NCBI RefSeq assembly: GCF_900112455.1
Contig: NZ_FOLT01000004.1
Span: forward strand, 62,001-126,000
DNA from: Alkalibacterium subtropicum
GTDB taxonomy: Bacteria; Bacillota; Bacilli; Lactobacillales; Carnobacteriaceae_A
DNA: 64,000 bases
Direction of reading: 5' to 3'
Both the position numbers and the translations under genes were made by a program. The notes below the pieces were generated by a model. That model made no database searches. It had not been told where the DNA came from and saw only the letters and a program-made list of their open reading frames with translations. Shown in pieces: positions 8,263 through 16,729 of this stretch. Numbering within the stretch: position 1 is the stretch's first letter; each line of letters begins with the position of its first letter.

Positions 8263-9666
8263 TCATAGTCCGCCAAAAGTTGTTTCTGCCTTCTCATTTT
8301 CCGCGATTTTGTAGCTGTTTCTTCCATCTTTTTTTATACAATACATCGCTTCATCACTTTTAGAAATCAATTCATCTACAGTTTCCCCATGAACAGGGTA
8401 CACACTTATCCCGATACTTGCGCCTATATGGCATTCGTTACCATTTACTACGATTGGTTTAGTCAGTTTGTCTAAAATTCGCTCTGCTGTATGCTTGATG
8501 TGTCCTTTTTGGGCTTTATTTAATAATACAACAAATTCATCTCCACCGATTCTTGACGCCATATCCTTCGAGTGAATTGACTTGCTTATTTTTTCTGAAA
8601 CTTTTTTTAATAATTCATCCCCAACCTGATGTCCAAAACGATCATTCACTGTTTTGAAATAATCCAGATCAATGAACATGAGAGCAAAAGAGTCATGATT
8701 TTTCTCTGCTCTCTCGATATAATCTCCCAAGGCTGCCATAAAATGTCTTCTGTTTGACAGACCTGTGAGCGCATCATAATTAACGAGAGTATTGAGTTGT
8801 GTGTTTTTTTCTTCCAATAGCTTTGCATATTTTTTTATTTGTCCCAGAATATCGAAATATTCATACTTCTCTTTGCCGGTATAACTGTACAGCAGGCCGA
8901 AACCCATGACGATGTAACTTAACAGGAACAGATTATGAGCAAGCCACCAGACTGAACTCCAAGGTGTCGAAATCATAAACATAATCGTTGATTCCATGAT
9001 CAGACACAGTCCGATCAAGAATGAAAGGATCGTAATATTCGATTTCACTTTATAAGAATAATAATATTTCAGCGCATTGATGCCTATGAAAATCAAAGTG
9101 ATGACTTTTGTCAGTATAGCAAAATATGTATCTCTCAAATCGGAATGTTTAAAAGCAGGAAGTATCTCCGGATTGAATACCGCATAATAGGAACCCCCGG
9201 ACAGTAGGATCAATAAAAAGAGCAGCATGTAGCCATTAAAGTACTTTCTGATTCGATCATTATGTTCCAGCAAAGTATCTGGAACAAACAGCATCAACGC
9301 TAACCAGAAGCGACTTAAATCACCGAATAAAACAAACACATTTATATTATCTATAATATGCGGAAAATTGAAACGTTGGGCTATGGCCGTATCTGGGGTA
9401 GTCAATGCATGGAAGGTGTAAAACACGCCTACACCGAGAAACCCTATAGCAATAAAAAATATTTTTGTGACTCTGCTCTTTTTATATTCTTTGTAGGCAC
9501 TGAAGCCAACTAGCAACGCGATTGCGGAGCTAAAGATCACGTAATAAAAATGCAAGTCTATATTCATGCTCATTTCTGATACATTATTGACTAAATAATA
9601 ATAAACGACCAGAGGTAAAATAATGAAGAGACCTGCTGTTACATTGATTTTTTTATTTGATAGCAT
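8263..9666 (-). CDS. Membrane-bound diguanylate cyclase (GGDEF)
   Basis: A 467-residue protein that should make cyclic di-GMP from two GTP. The N-terminal 265 residues hold seven or eight hydrophobic helices forming a membrane sensor module. A short coiled-coil linker (KYAKLLEEKNTQLNTL) leads to the GGDEF domain (about 296-460), which starts with DALTGLSNRRHF. The active-site loop is intact: SRIGGDEF with GGDEF at 374-378, and the metal-binding FIDLDYFKTVND is present. The inhibitory I-site that normally reads RxxD eight residues earlier is HSKD here, so product inhibition is probably lost. It is transcribed alone from a consensus promoter with a long leader. The sensor ligand is unknown. Confidence 0.93.
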   Translation of the reverse strand: MLSNKKINVTAGLFIILPLVVYYYLVNNVSEMSMNIDLHFYYVIFSSAIALLVGFSAYKEYKKSRVTKIFFIAIGFLGVGVFYTFHALTTPDTAIAQRFNFPHIIDNINVFVLFGDLSRFWLALMLFVPDTLLEHNDRIRKYFNGYMLLFLLILLSGGSYYAVFNPEILPAFKHSDLRDTYFAILTKVITLIFIGINALKYYYSYKVKSNITILSFLIGLCLIMESTIMFMISTPWSSVWWLAHNLFLLSYIVMGFGLLYSYTGKEKYEYFDILGQIKKYAKLLEEKNTQLNTLVNYDALTGLSNRRHFMAALGDYIERAEKNHDSFALMFIDLDYFKTVNDRFGHQVGDELLKKVSEKISKSIHSKDMASRIGGDEFVVLLNKAQKGHIKHTAERILDKLTKPIVVNGNECHIGASIGISVYPVHGETVDELISKSDEAMYCIKKDGRNSYKIAENEKAETTFGGL

Positions 9667-9895
9667 TCTGTTTCCTTTCTAAAACAAAAAATTCTCGGAC
9701 GGTGATATGTATATGATGATCAGAAGAATATGAGGACCTTCAATTACAACGAAACTAATTTATGCAGCCGAAGCCTGGCGTCACTTAAAGGGTGATTTTT
9801 ACCAATTTAAATAAAAATATCACAAAACCGTCAATATAACGTTCGTGATATTAATCACTCGACTAATTATACAGAGTCTGATCTTATAGTGTCAA
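9667..9895 (-). promoter_or_regulatory. Consensus promoter and ~190-nt leader of the diguanylate cyclase gene
   Basis: On the minus strand TTGACA (9895-9890) and TATAAT (9871-9866) are 18 bases apart, a near-perfect sigma-A promoter. Transcription should start near 9859, which leaves about 190 nt before the ATG at 9666. Inside the leader ATATCAC can pair with a downstream GTGATAT that is followed by five T, like a terminator. The same ATATCAC can instead pair with GTGAT just upstream of it. This is the layout of an attenuator. No known riboswitch class is recognised. Confidence 0.55.
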
Positions 9896-10123
9896 CAATC
9901 GACTGGTGTTAAAAGCAGCTATATCAACACACACTTGTTGCATCGTTTTTTCGTTCATTTGTGAAAGTCATTTCATTAACTGCTGTGGCTTACGCGCCAA
10001 TTATCCTAACTTAAAGGTCTGATCATTAAATGTATAACCGATCGACCTCTTCAACTTACATTCTTGTATAAAGTAATTATCATTCAGCATCCACGGAAAA
10101 AAACTTTTGAAATCTTGATGAAG

Positions 10124-10680
10124 AAAAATACCGTCCGATCAAGGTTATATACTCCTTGACCGGACGGTATGTCTGTTTGCAAAGTTCCCAGTGGCTGCTA
10201 AAAAGATATTCAAACTCTTCTCTCTCAAACTATGAATCGACCCTGGCGAGTAGGACCCTGCTTTGATTTTCTAGTGCAATGCACTGCCTGTAGTCACCGC
10301 TCAGTAAGAATAGAGCCACGCCTGATACAAGCTGTTTTATAATGTCTACTGAAGAAAATGCTAAGTTGAGTTGTCACTAAAAGGTGGACGTTCGGACTTC
10401 TCATGTTCAGTTGTCGCTTGAGAAGGCCTAAAAACAGGCTGATAGTGACCAGCCAGAGGACTATCTCATTGGAGCAGTCAAAAGACCCTCTTTTACGTGA
10501 CTGCCCGAAATAATCAAGCGTCTGAGTAGTCACTACACTGCCCAATAGTCCCCACCCGCTAAGTTCAAACAATCGACTTGGCAGAAAGTTTTGACTATAC
10601 GTAACTTTCATCAAGCTGTAAAAAGTTCAGTGGTCATTACTGACTTTAATCAGGTCTGCCCATAATGAAATCAGCCCGTT
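10124..10680 (-). ncRNA. Candidate large structured non-coding RNA (~550 nt)
   Basis: The stretch has no convincing gene but can fold into many hairpins when read on the minus strand, and it ends in a strong terminator (17-bp stem with one mismatch, 10128-10144 with 10154-10170, then TTTTT). Stems in order: GTCA-GTAA-TGAC with a GNRA loop (10633-10644); CTTG/CAAG enclosing GAAAGTT/AACTTTC (10577-10615); a 9-bp stem joining 10545-10553 to 10456-10464, which encloses GTAG/CTAC (10526-10536) and GCAGTC/GACTGC capped by AAAAGA/TCTTTT (10474-10504); GGCTG/CAGCC (10437-10454); and a 9-bp stem 10394-10403 with 10419-10428. CAGCC/GGCTG at 10672-10676 and 10193-10197 could close the whole. The only long open frame here lacks a ribosome binding site. 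The 5' end is a guess. Size is like the large ornate RNAs (OLE, GOLLD, ROOL), but no class is assigned. Confidence 0.5.
10128..10170 (-). terminator. Strong intrinsic terminator of the candidate ncRNA
   Basis: Seventeen-base arms (10128-10144 and 10154-10170) pair with one mismatch around a 9-nt loop. On the minus strand the stem is followed by TTTTTCTTC. No protein gene ends nearby on this strand: the closest stop is at 10718, almost 550 nt away. Confidence 0.85.
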
Positions 10681-10717
10681 TTCCTTTTTTCAAAAAACAG
10701 TAAAAATACCTTATGAG

Positions 10718-11596
10718 TTACGGATTGCAATACTGGCAGTTGCCTGGGTCTGCTTCCTTTATTCCCTCAGGATATTTTTCTTCTTCACTATAACCACATT
10801 TACTGCAGTTATAATGATATGACAAGGTCAATTGAGTAGGTTTTTTACACCATTTACACGGCAGCCCTTTTGTTCTGTCTGTTATTTTAAATCCGGGCCA
10901 TTGGCAACTTGGGCAGAGACTGGTTATGTTTTTTACAAGATCCCTAGTCGCAGCCTCGATATTTTTCATGCGCTTTGGATTGTACAATGCTCGCATATCT
11001 GTCTCCAGGAAAATTTCATTATCAGCTGATTCCTCTAAAGCATATAAAACTGCCTTTTCCAGGTTTTCCTTGGTTGTGATCCCCTTGATCATCTCATTTG
11101 GATCCTTTGAATGTTCACTTACCTTTACTACTATACCCGTTTCGGGAAAACCGGCAGATAGAGCAAATTCATAGGCGTCTGTAAAGTTTTTCACTCGCTT
11201 ATGTTTGAAATCCGTTTCTGTCGTTGCTGCCATACCGCTGATTTCGATATCATTCTCTTTGTCTATCAAAAGGACGACTTCACGGTTAAAAGGTATAAAG
11301 GGAATATGAGGATGTGGTCCAAATGTCCCTTCACTCGCAATAGCTAAGGACTCGTTATATAACGCTAGGGCCCCTTCAGCTTTACGACGCGCTGCTTCAA
11401 ACTGCCCGCCGATACGATCGACGTCTCCTGTAAAGGTCCCATACTTATCTGAATTAAAACCTTTAGGAACAACGGTCTTGATTCCCAATTCTTTTTCTAA
11501 TATAGGTGAAATAACTTCTTCTTTTTTGTGCATCGTCGCTAGAATACCAGTCCTGTTTTTAAACAGTGACTGCAAAACTTCCTCTTGCTCCATCAT
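10718..11596 (-). CDS. DUF6671-like protein with C-terminal zinc ribbon
   Basis: A 292-residue cytosolic protein. The N-terminal two thirds (TGILATMHKKEEVISPILEKELGI, then FGPHPHIPFIPFNREVVLLID) resemble the DUF6671 family as I remember it; the function is not known. The C-terminus carries four CxxC pairs (CPSC, CKWC, CSKC, CQYC at about residues 225-290), forming one or two zinc ribbons that usually bind nucleic acid or protein. The central A-S-E-G-T-F-G-P-H-P stretch may be a ligand or active site. AAAGGAG precedes two adjacent ATG codons. It stands alone, upstream of the candidate structured RNA on the same strand, so read-through between them is possible. Confidence 0.75.
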   Translation of the reverse strand: MMEQEEVLQSLFKNRTGILATMHKKEEVISPILEKELGIKTVVPKGFNSDKYGTFTGDVDRIGGQFEAARRKAEGALALYNESLAIASEGTFGPHPHIPFIPFNREVVLLIDKENDIEISGMAATTETDFKHKRVKNFTDAYEFALSAGFPETGIVVKVSEHSKDPNEMIKGITTKENLEKAVLYALEESADNEIFLETDMRALYNPKRMKNIEAATRDLVKNITSLCPSCQWPGFKITDRTKGLPCKWCKKPTQLTLSYHYNCSKCGYSEEEKYPEGIKEADPGNCQYCNP

Positions 11597-11828
11597 CCAA
11601 ACTCCTTTTCAAACAAAATAACCCTAAACATCCATAAAATGTTACAAAAGTTCTATTAACCACTTGTCTATCATAGCAAATTATTTTCTTGAAAACATTA
11701 ATTTTTTTGATTCCAGTTGTGTCTTCAGTTCACGCCTCAGACTAAAGCATACTTTAAAACAGTATGGCCTCTATGTATTTATTTTTCTTGATTTAATTTT
11801 TTATTCTTCCAAATAGACCAGTAACAGA

Positions 11829-11863
11829 ACAAGCCCATTCACACTATTATTGAATGGGCTTGT
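11829..11863. terminator. Hairpin in the 11597-11970 gap, likely end of the siderophore operon
   Basis: A perfect 13-bp stem (ACAAGCCCATTCA and its complement, 11829-11841 with 11851-11863) and a 9-nt loop. The flanks are only moderately T-rich on either strand, so termination may be weak. It lies about 110 nt past the permease stop codon at 11971. Nothing else is seen in the 374-nt gap. Confidence 0.55.
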
Positions 11864-11970
11864 ATTGCATGTGTTGAATGATCAAAGAAAAGCTGCCTAG
11901 TTAACTGTCTATTGCATGTCTCTCAGAAATAGACAGAAACAGCGGGTCAGTGTAGGTATACTACAGCTAA

Positions 11971-13935
11971 TTATTTGATTTTTCTCAGTAGATAGAGTAA
12001 ATAAGGAGCGCCGATGAGTGTAACGACTAGACCGGACGGTATTTCTTTGGGCGTGATCAGTACACGCCCCAGAAAGTCCGCCAGGTTCAATAACAGTCCA
12101 CCGATCATCATGCTCACAATCATCAAAGGTAAGTGGAAATACCCTATCAAACGGCGCGCAATGTGCGGAGCAAGCAAGCCTATAAATCCTATAGTCCCGA
12201 CGATCGATACTGCTGCAGCACTCAATGCTGCTCCTGTAATGAGAGAAAAAGCGCGCACTTTGGTGATATAAAGTCCATGACTCGCAGCAATATCATCTCC
12301 AAAGGCCAAAGCGTTCAGTGAACGGGTCAGATATAGCGCTACCGGTACGAGTATAAGGAATAACATGAGAGCGAGATACACATCACTCCATCCTTTAGCA
12401 TACGTGCTGCCTGAAAGCCAGACTAGAGCAGCACTGACGACAAGTCTGGCTCTCACGACAAAGATCTGAATAAGCGCAGAACCGACAGCAGAAATAGAAA
12501 TCCCTATCAAGGCCACTAACATGGGCTGAAAGCCGGTTTTTGACGTAGTAAGAAATATCACCAGCATCGCAACCATAGCACCCAGTATTGCTCCTGCCGG
12601 CATCCAGATAATGGAAACCCCCGGGAACAGGACCAGTAAAACCATTGCTCCCACTCCGGACATGGAGGTAATACCCAGCACACTTGCATCAGCTAAAGGA
12701 TTTCTAAGAACCCCTTGGAGTAATACACCACTGGCCGCCATCATAGCCCCAATGATAAATGTAATGAGGACACGAGGGATGCGAAAATTCCAGATGATCA
12801 CAGATGTCCATTCTGAAATAGACGCCCAATTTGTTCCGTTATACGAGAGCGATATAAACATGGCTATACAGAGAACAAGTAGCAAGACGGGAAAGAGTCT
12901 TTTTAAAGCAAGCGGTCTTTTCGTTCCGCCCAGACTTCTTTCTCCTCTTTTTTGAGCGGTGGCTGTCCGGTAAGCCAAGAACATCAACCAGGGTCCACCT
13001 ATTAATGCGGTCATCGCTCCTACAGGGATTTCCTGATCGGGTTGGATCAAACGAGCCATTACATCTGCAGCAACCAGTAGTACACTACCCCATAAAAATG
13101 AATGAGTCAGTAAAGCTCTGTGTCCTTTGATACCGATCAACCTGACGATATGCGGCGCCATCAAACCGATAAAACCGACAGCCCCTACGACGCTTACGGT
13201 GACAGCTGACAGCGTGATGGCAAGGACCCATGAGAACAGTTTGACCTTACCGACTGACTGACCCAGAGATGTTGCCAATTCTTCGCCAAGAGAAAAAGCA
13301 TCCAATTCACTTCCGGTCAGAATAGCGGCAAGCAAGGTAACGAGAATAAATGGAAAAGCAAACTGGACACCTGACCAGTCAAGTTGTATCAGTGTACCTG
13401 ACCCCCATAAAAATAAACCACTGGTTTCATTCTCATACAGCAGCTGCAGTGCTCCCGTCGCAGATGAAAACATCAGAGAAACGACCATTCCAGTCAACGC
13501 AACACGAACGGGCTCAAGTTCTCTTCCAGAAAGACTCAGTACGAGCAGAACGGATAAAATAGCGCCGAATACAGCTACAATGAAAGGGTGATTTCCCAAT
13601 AGCCCGGGGAAAAAGATGACGGAAACGACAACAGCAAAAAAAGCGCCGGCATTGATACCGAGTGTGCTCGCTGAAGCAAGCGGGTTGTGAGTCATCGTCT
13701 GCAGGATCACACCTGCCGATGCCAATGCTCCTCCTGTAAGGATACCGATGACGAGTCGCGGCAATCGCAGTCCCACAACAATGTCCTGAACCCTTCCCTC
13801 TACCCAGACTTCAGTCAGAAGCTGTTGTAGACTATATCCTGCCTGGCCTTGCGTTAAATGAGTCATGCCTATCAAAGCCAGTAAAATGAACCCTGCAGAA
13901 TAGGATACAAGGGACTCCTTATTACTAGAGAACAC
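11971..13935 (-). CDS. Fused iron-siderophore ABC permease (FhuB/FhuG in one chain)
   Basis: A 654-residue protein made of two FecCD permease modules, each with about ten membrane helices. Residues 1-325 and 335-654 repeat the same landmarks: GLRLPRLVIG/NFRIPRVLIT, GGALASAGVILQTMTHNPLA/GAMMAASGVLLQGVLRNPLA, and GFIGLMAPHIVRL/GFIGLLAPHIARR. One chain therefore supplies both halves of the transport channel, as E. coli FhuB does. In most Firmicutes the halves are separate genes. It follows the binding lipoprotein with a 2-nt gap and starts at GTG 13935. The partner ATPase is the divergent gene at 15066. The siderophore type is not known; the fhu-like name reflects the layout. Confidence 0.9.
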   Translation of the reverse strand: MFSSNKESLVSYSAGFILLALIGMTHLTQGQAGYSLQQLLTEVWVEGRVQDIVVGLRLPRLVIGILTGGALASAGVILQTMTHNPLASASTLGINAGAFFAVVVSVIFFPGLLGNHPFIVAVFGAILSVLLVLSLSGRELEPVRVALTGMVVSLMFSSATGALQLLYENETSGLFLWGSGTLIQLDWSGVQFAFPFILVTLLAAILTGSELDAFSLGEELATSLGQSVGKVKLFSWVLAITLSAVTVSVVGAVGFIGLMAPHIVRLIGIKGHRALLTHSFLWGSVLLVAADVMARLIQPDQEIPVGAMTALIGGPWLMFLAYRTATAQKRGERSLGGTKRPLALKRLFPVLLLVLCIAMFISLSYNGTNWASISEWTSVIIWNFRIPRVLITFIIGAMMAASGVLLQGVLRNPLADASVLGITSMSGVGAMVLLVLFPGVSIIWMPAGAILGAMVAMLVIFLTTSKTGFQPMLVALIGISISAVGSALIQIFVVRARLVVSAALVWLSGSTYAKGWSDVYLALMLFLILVPVALYLTRSLNALAFGDDIAASHGLYITKVRAFSLITGAALSAAAVSIVGTIGFIGLLAPHIARRLIGYFHLPLMIVSMMIGGLLLNLADFLGRVLITPKEIPSGLVVTLIGAPYLLYLLRKIK

Positions 13936-13937
13936 GT

Positions 13938-14924
13938 TTAATCTTCCACCAGAGTATTACTGATGCGTTCAGCCACCACTTTAGCTGAAAGCGGTCCACC
14001 AAACAACCAGGCATCTCCACCTAACGGATAAGTACGCTCCTCTTCAACAAAAAACAGTCCGTTCCAGACTTGATTATCTTTAAGCTGATTCTCATAAATA
14101 TTATCACTATCCTGTACCACGTATAAGTAGTTTGCATCTTCATATTTTGTCAATGCTTCAACGTTCACTGTACTGAAGCCGTATACTTCAAACTCATCCG
14201 TTTCATGAACATTATTCAATCCGATTTTTTCGAGAATGACTGAGGCTAGAGCATTCTGTGTAAACAAACGGATCTCAGGAGCCTGACTTGCACTGAAGGC
14301 CTGCGTTAGAATGACATCATTCGTTTTCAGGTCAGCATCCTCGATACGCGCTTTTGCCGCTTCATATGTAGCATCAAGATCAGCAAGTACATCTTCGGCT
14401 TCATTCCGTTTTCCGACTGCTTCGGCTATTTCCTTAAAGGTTGACTCCATTTCATCGTACTGACTGATCGTTTCGTCACTTGGATACGGATCAAAAAACA
14501 CAGTAGGTGCAATCGATTCTAGTTCAGTCTGTATGGCTTCATGTCTGAATTTGATTCCAATGATCAGATCCGGTTCAAGCTCGGCAATGGCCTCCAAATT
14601 AGGTTCCTGACGCGTCCCGACATCAACGACACTTTCATCAAACTCCTCTTCGATTTGAACCCAGCTGTTATAGCCTTCGATATCTGCGACGCCTGCAGGC
14701 TGGACACCAACAGCCAGTAAATCTTCAGCGTAAGTCCATTCTAGAGCCACAACCTTTTGTGCAGGTTCTTCCAGTTCCACATCACCCAGCACACCAGAAA
14801 CAGTGATCGACTCAGTAATTTCAGTATCGATTTCATTCTCCGTTGAGGCTGTATCTGCTTGTGAACAGGCGGTCAAAACAAAACCACTTATCAAAGCGGA
14901 AAAAAGCGTTATATATTTTTTCAT
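13938..14924 (-). CDS. Iron-siderophore ABC transporter substrate-binding lipoprotein
   Basis: A 328-residue class III (FhuD/FecB-type) binding protein. The start is placed at the ATG at 14924, giving MKKYITLFSALISGFVLTAC, a normal lipoprotein signal with lipobox LTAC. An ATG five codons upstream has its AAAGG directly against the start and is less likely. The mature part has the family features: VSGVLGDVELEEPAQKVVALEWTYAEDLLAVGVQPAGVAD, LEAIAELEPDLIIGIKF, and a long backbone helix. It captures a ferric siderophore outside the membrane and passes it to the permease. First gene of the minus operon, under a perfect Fur-box palindrome. Confidence 0.92.
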   Translation of the reverse strand: MKKYITLFSALISGFVLTACSQADTASTENEIDTEITESITVSGVLGDVELEEPAQKVVALEWTYAEDLLAVGVQPAGVADIEGYNSWVQIEEEFDESVVDVGTRQEPNLEAIAELEPDLIIGIKFRHEAIQTELESIAPTVFFDPYPSDETISQYDEMESTFKEIAEAVGKRNEAEDVLADLDATYEAAKARIEDADLKTNDVILTQAFSASQAPEIRLFTQNALASVILEKIGLNNVHETDEFEVYGFSTVNVEALTKYEDANYLYVVQDSDNIYENQLKDNQVWNGLFFVEEERTYPLGGDAWLFGGPLSAKVVAERISNTLVED

Positions 14925-14957
14925 AAACGATTGTTCCATCCTTTCATTTGCGTTATT

Positions 14958-15014
14958 ATGAGAATGAAAATCATTCTCATTTATTAATATAAACAGATTC
15001 TATCTAAATTTCAA
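14958..15014 (-). promoter_or_regulatory. Fur box and promoter of the siderophore operon
   Basis: ATGAGAATGA, three A, TCATTCTCAT (14958-14980) is a perfect inverted repeat matching the Fur 7-1-7 pattern. On the minus strand TTGAAA (15014-15009) and TATATT (14991-14986) are 17 bases apart, which puts the Fur box over the transcription start, the classical place for iron repression. The box lies in the 141-nt divergent region and could also control the ATPase gene on the plus strand. Confidence 0.88.
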
Positions 15015-15065
15015 GGTCAAACGATAGTTTAATGTGAAATTATAATCAAAGAACGGAGAATATGC

Positions 15066-15887
15066 ATGATGGAAGACTTGATCTGTACCAACTCTCTCTC
15101 TCTAGGGTATAAAGACACTCTGGTCATTAAAGAACTGAATCTTACAATCCCAAAAGAAAAAATCACTGTCTTTATTGGAAGCAACGGCTGCGGCAAGTCT
15201 ACTTTACTCCGTGCGATCGCCCGCTTACTAAAACCTAAAGAAGGATCCGTTCTGCTGAACGGAAAAGAAATCGCTACATTACCTTCAAAAGAAATCGCAA
15301 AAAAACTGGCGATCTTGCCTCAGTCTCCAGTATCTCCCGAGGGCTTGACGGTCTATCAACTGGTCAAACAAGGACGTTATCCTCACCAATCATGGATAAA
15401 ACAGTGGACAGAAGCAGATGAACAACTGGTAGACAGAGCACTTGCTCTTACAAAATTAAAAGATCTACAGGATAGATCCATCGATGAGCTATCCGGCGGA
15501 CAGCGCCAGCGGGCCTGGATCGCCATGACGCTTGCCCAGGATACTGATGTCATTTTATTGGATGAACCCACGACTTATCTTGATATAGCTCATCAAATCG
15601 AAATTCTGGACCTGCTGTTTGATTTAAATGAAAAAGAAAAGCGAACGATCATCATGGTTTCACACGACCTAAACCTTGCATGCCGATATGCTCACAATCT
15701 GGTCGCTATTAAAAATGGTGAAATCTATGCTCAGGGAGCGCCTGAACATATCGTTAAAAGCGATATGGTCCAGCATGTCTATGACATGCAATGTACGATC
15801 TCAACAGACCCATTATACGGCACCCCTTTATGTATCCCTTACAGCAAAGGAAGAAAAGTCGAGCCATCTTTCAAATCTACGATATAA
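15066..15887 (+). CDS. Iron-siderophore ABC transporter ATP-binding protein (FhuC-like)
   Basis: A 273-residue ABC ATPase. Walker A GSNGCGKST (about residues 39-47), Q-loop LPQSP, signature LSGGQRQR (about 141-148), Walker B VILLDEPT (about 161-168) and the switch histidine in VSHDLN are all intact. The order and spacing match FhuC/FecE proteins. It powers the permease encoded on the opposite strand. Splitting the ATPase from the permease and binding protein in divergent transcription around one Fur box lets iron control the whole system from one site. GGAG lies seven bases before the ATG; a second ATG follows directly. A terminator overlaps the stop codon. Confidence 0.93.
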   Translation: MMEDLICTNSLSLGYKDTLVIKELNLTIPKEKITVFIGSNGCGKSTLLRAIARLLKPKEGSVLLNGKEIATLPSKEIAKKLAILPQSPVSPEGLTVYQLVKQGRYPHQSWIKQWTEADEQLVDRALALTKLKDLQDRSIDELSGGQRQRAWIAMTLAQDTDVILLDEPTTYLDIAHQIEILDLLFDLNEKEKRTIIMVSHDLNLACRYAHNLVAIKNGEIYAQGAPEHIVKSDMVQHVYDMQCTISTDPLYGTPLCIPYSKGRKVEPSFKSTI

Positions 15888-15917
15888 AAAAACAGGCCCT
15901 TAAAGACCTGTTTTTTT
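15886..15917. terminator. Bidirectional terminator between convergent genes
   Basis: A run of seven A, CAGG, a loop, CCTG and seven T (15886-15917). The plus-strand ATPase gene ends at 15887 and the minus-strand reductase gene at 15944, so one hairpin can serve both. Confidence 0.85.
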
Positions 15918-15943
15918 ACAGTATGAAGTTCTATATTTGCTTT

Positions 15944-16570
15944 TTAACTGCTGAGGGTATTCCCTTCAACTGGGATAGGATGTTCTTTAAGCATTTGTGC
16001 GAAATGTACCAGGTTATATCCAAGCGTTTCAGCACTGTTCATGGTGAAGTCGTTCTTTGTACCTTCCGCTTCAATAAAGGAAGGACCGGGACCTGCTTCA
16101 CCGACCCAATACGCATCAACATTAGGCGGTATGGTGAAACCAATATGGGAAAGACCGTAAATAATAGAACGGGAAGCATTTTTGGCTCCATCTTCGTTGC
16201 CGGTCACTACAGCACCACCAACCTTATTGTAATAGATAGCCTGACCCGCTTCATTTGTCAGACTGCTCCCTCCGTATAGTCTTTCAATAGCTTTTGTCGC
16301 TATACTGCTTTTTTCTCCCAGCCAGATCGGTGTACCGATGATCAGGATGTCAGCGGCTTTGATATCCTCAAATATGTCAGGCCAGTCATCTCCTTCGCCC
16401 AAATCATCCGAAATACCAGCCGGAATAGTATAGTCAGCTAATCTGATTACTTTTGTTTCCACTTTTTTCTTCTCAAAAACCTTGACCACTTCATCGATCA
16501 GGGCACGCGTGTTGGACGGTTCCCCGCTCCCTTTCAAACTGCAATTCAAAACAACTGCTTTTAAAGACAT
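15944..16570 (-). CDS. Flavodoxin-like NAD(P)H-dependent FMN reductase family protein
   Basis: A 208-residue flavodoxin-fold protein. The N-terminal VVLNCSLKGSGEPSNTRAL is the FMN phosphate-binding loop of the NADPH-dependent FMN reductase/WrbA type, ADILIIGTPIWLGEKSS (about residues 72-88) contacts the flavin ring, and GGAVVTGNEDGAKNASRSI is the third flavin loop. It probably reduces quinones, flavins or ferric siderophores in the cytosol. Its position beside the siderophore transporter makes a role in releasing iron conceivable, but it is convergent and has no visible Fur box. AAGGAGG precedes the ATG at 16570. Confidence 0.85.
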   Translation of the reverse strand: MSLKAVVLNCSLKGSGEPSNTRALIDEVVKVFEKKKVETKVIRLADYTIPAGISDDLGEGDDWPDIFEDIKAADILIIGTPIWLGEKSSIATKAIERLYGGSSLTNEAGQAIYYNKVGGAVVTGNEDGAKNASRSIIYGLSHIGFTIPPNVDAYWVGEAGPGPSFIEAEGTKNDFTMNSAETLGYNLVHFAQMLKEHPIPVEGNTLSS

Positions 16571-16729
16571 AAAAATCCTCCTTATGATTTCATTGTTGTC
16601 TTTAGTGTATCGATAACTTTTTCAGTTTCAAAGTCTTAGCCCTCACTGGTCCATATTCGTCTGCTCGTTTAACACTGGAAAAGCTTTGGATAACTCGCAC
16701 AGCTGGATATACTTTGCTGGATACCTCAG

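Noticed and set aside
9690-9830. Possible c-di-GMP-I (GEMM) riboswitch: the leader contains GTGACGCCAGGCTTCGG, slightly like the GEMM core
   Set aside because: The GCAAACC and GNRA-receptor parts are missing and the stems do not fit the class; kept only as an unclassified leader.
10294-10614. A 106-codon open frame on the minus strand within the structured stretch
   Set aside because: No ribosome binding site, odd composition, and its span coincides with strong hairpins; better explained as non-coding RNA.
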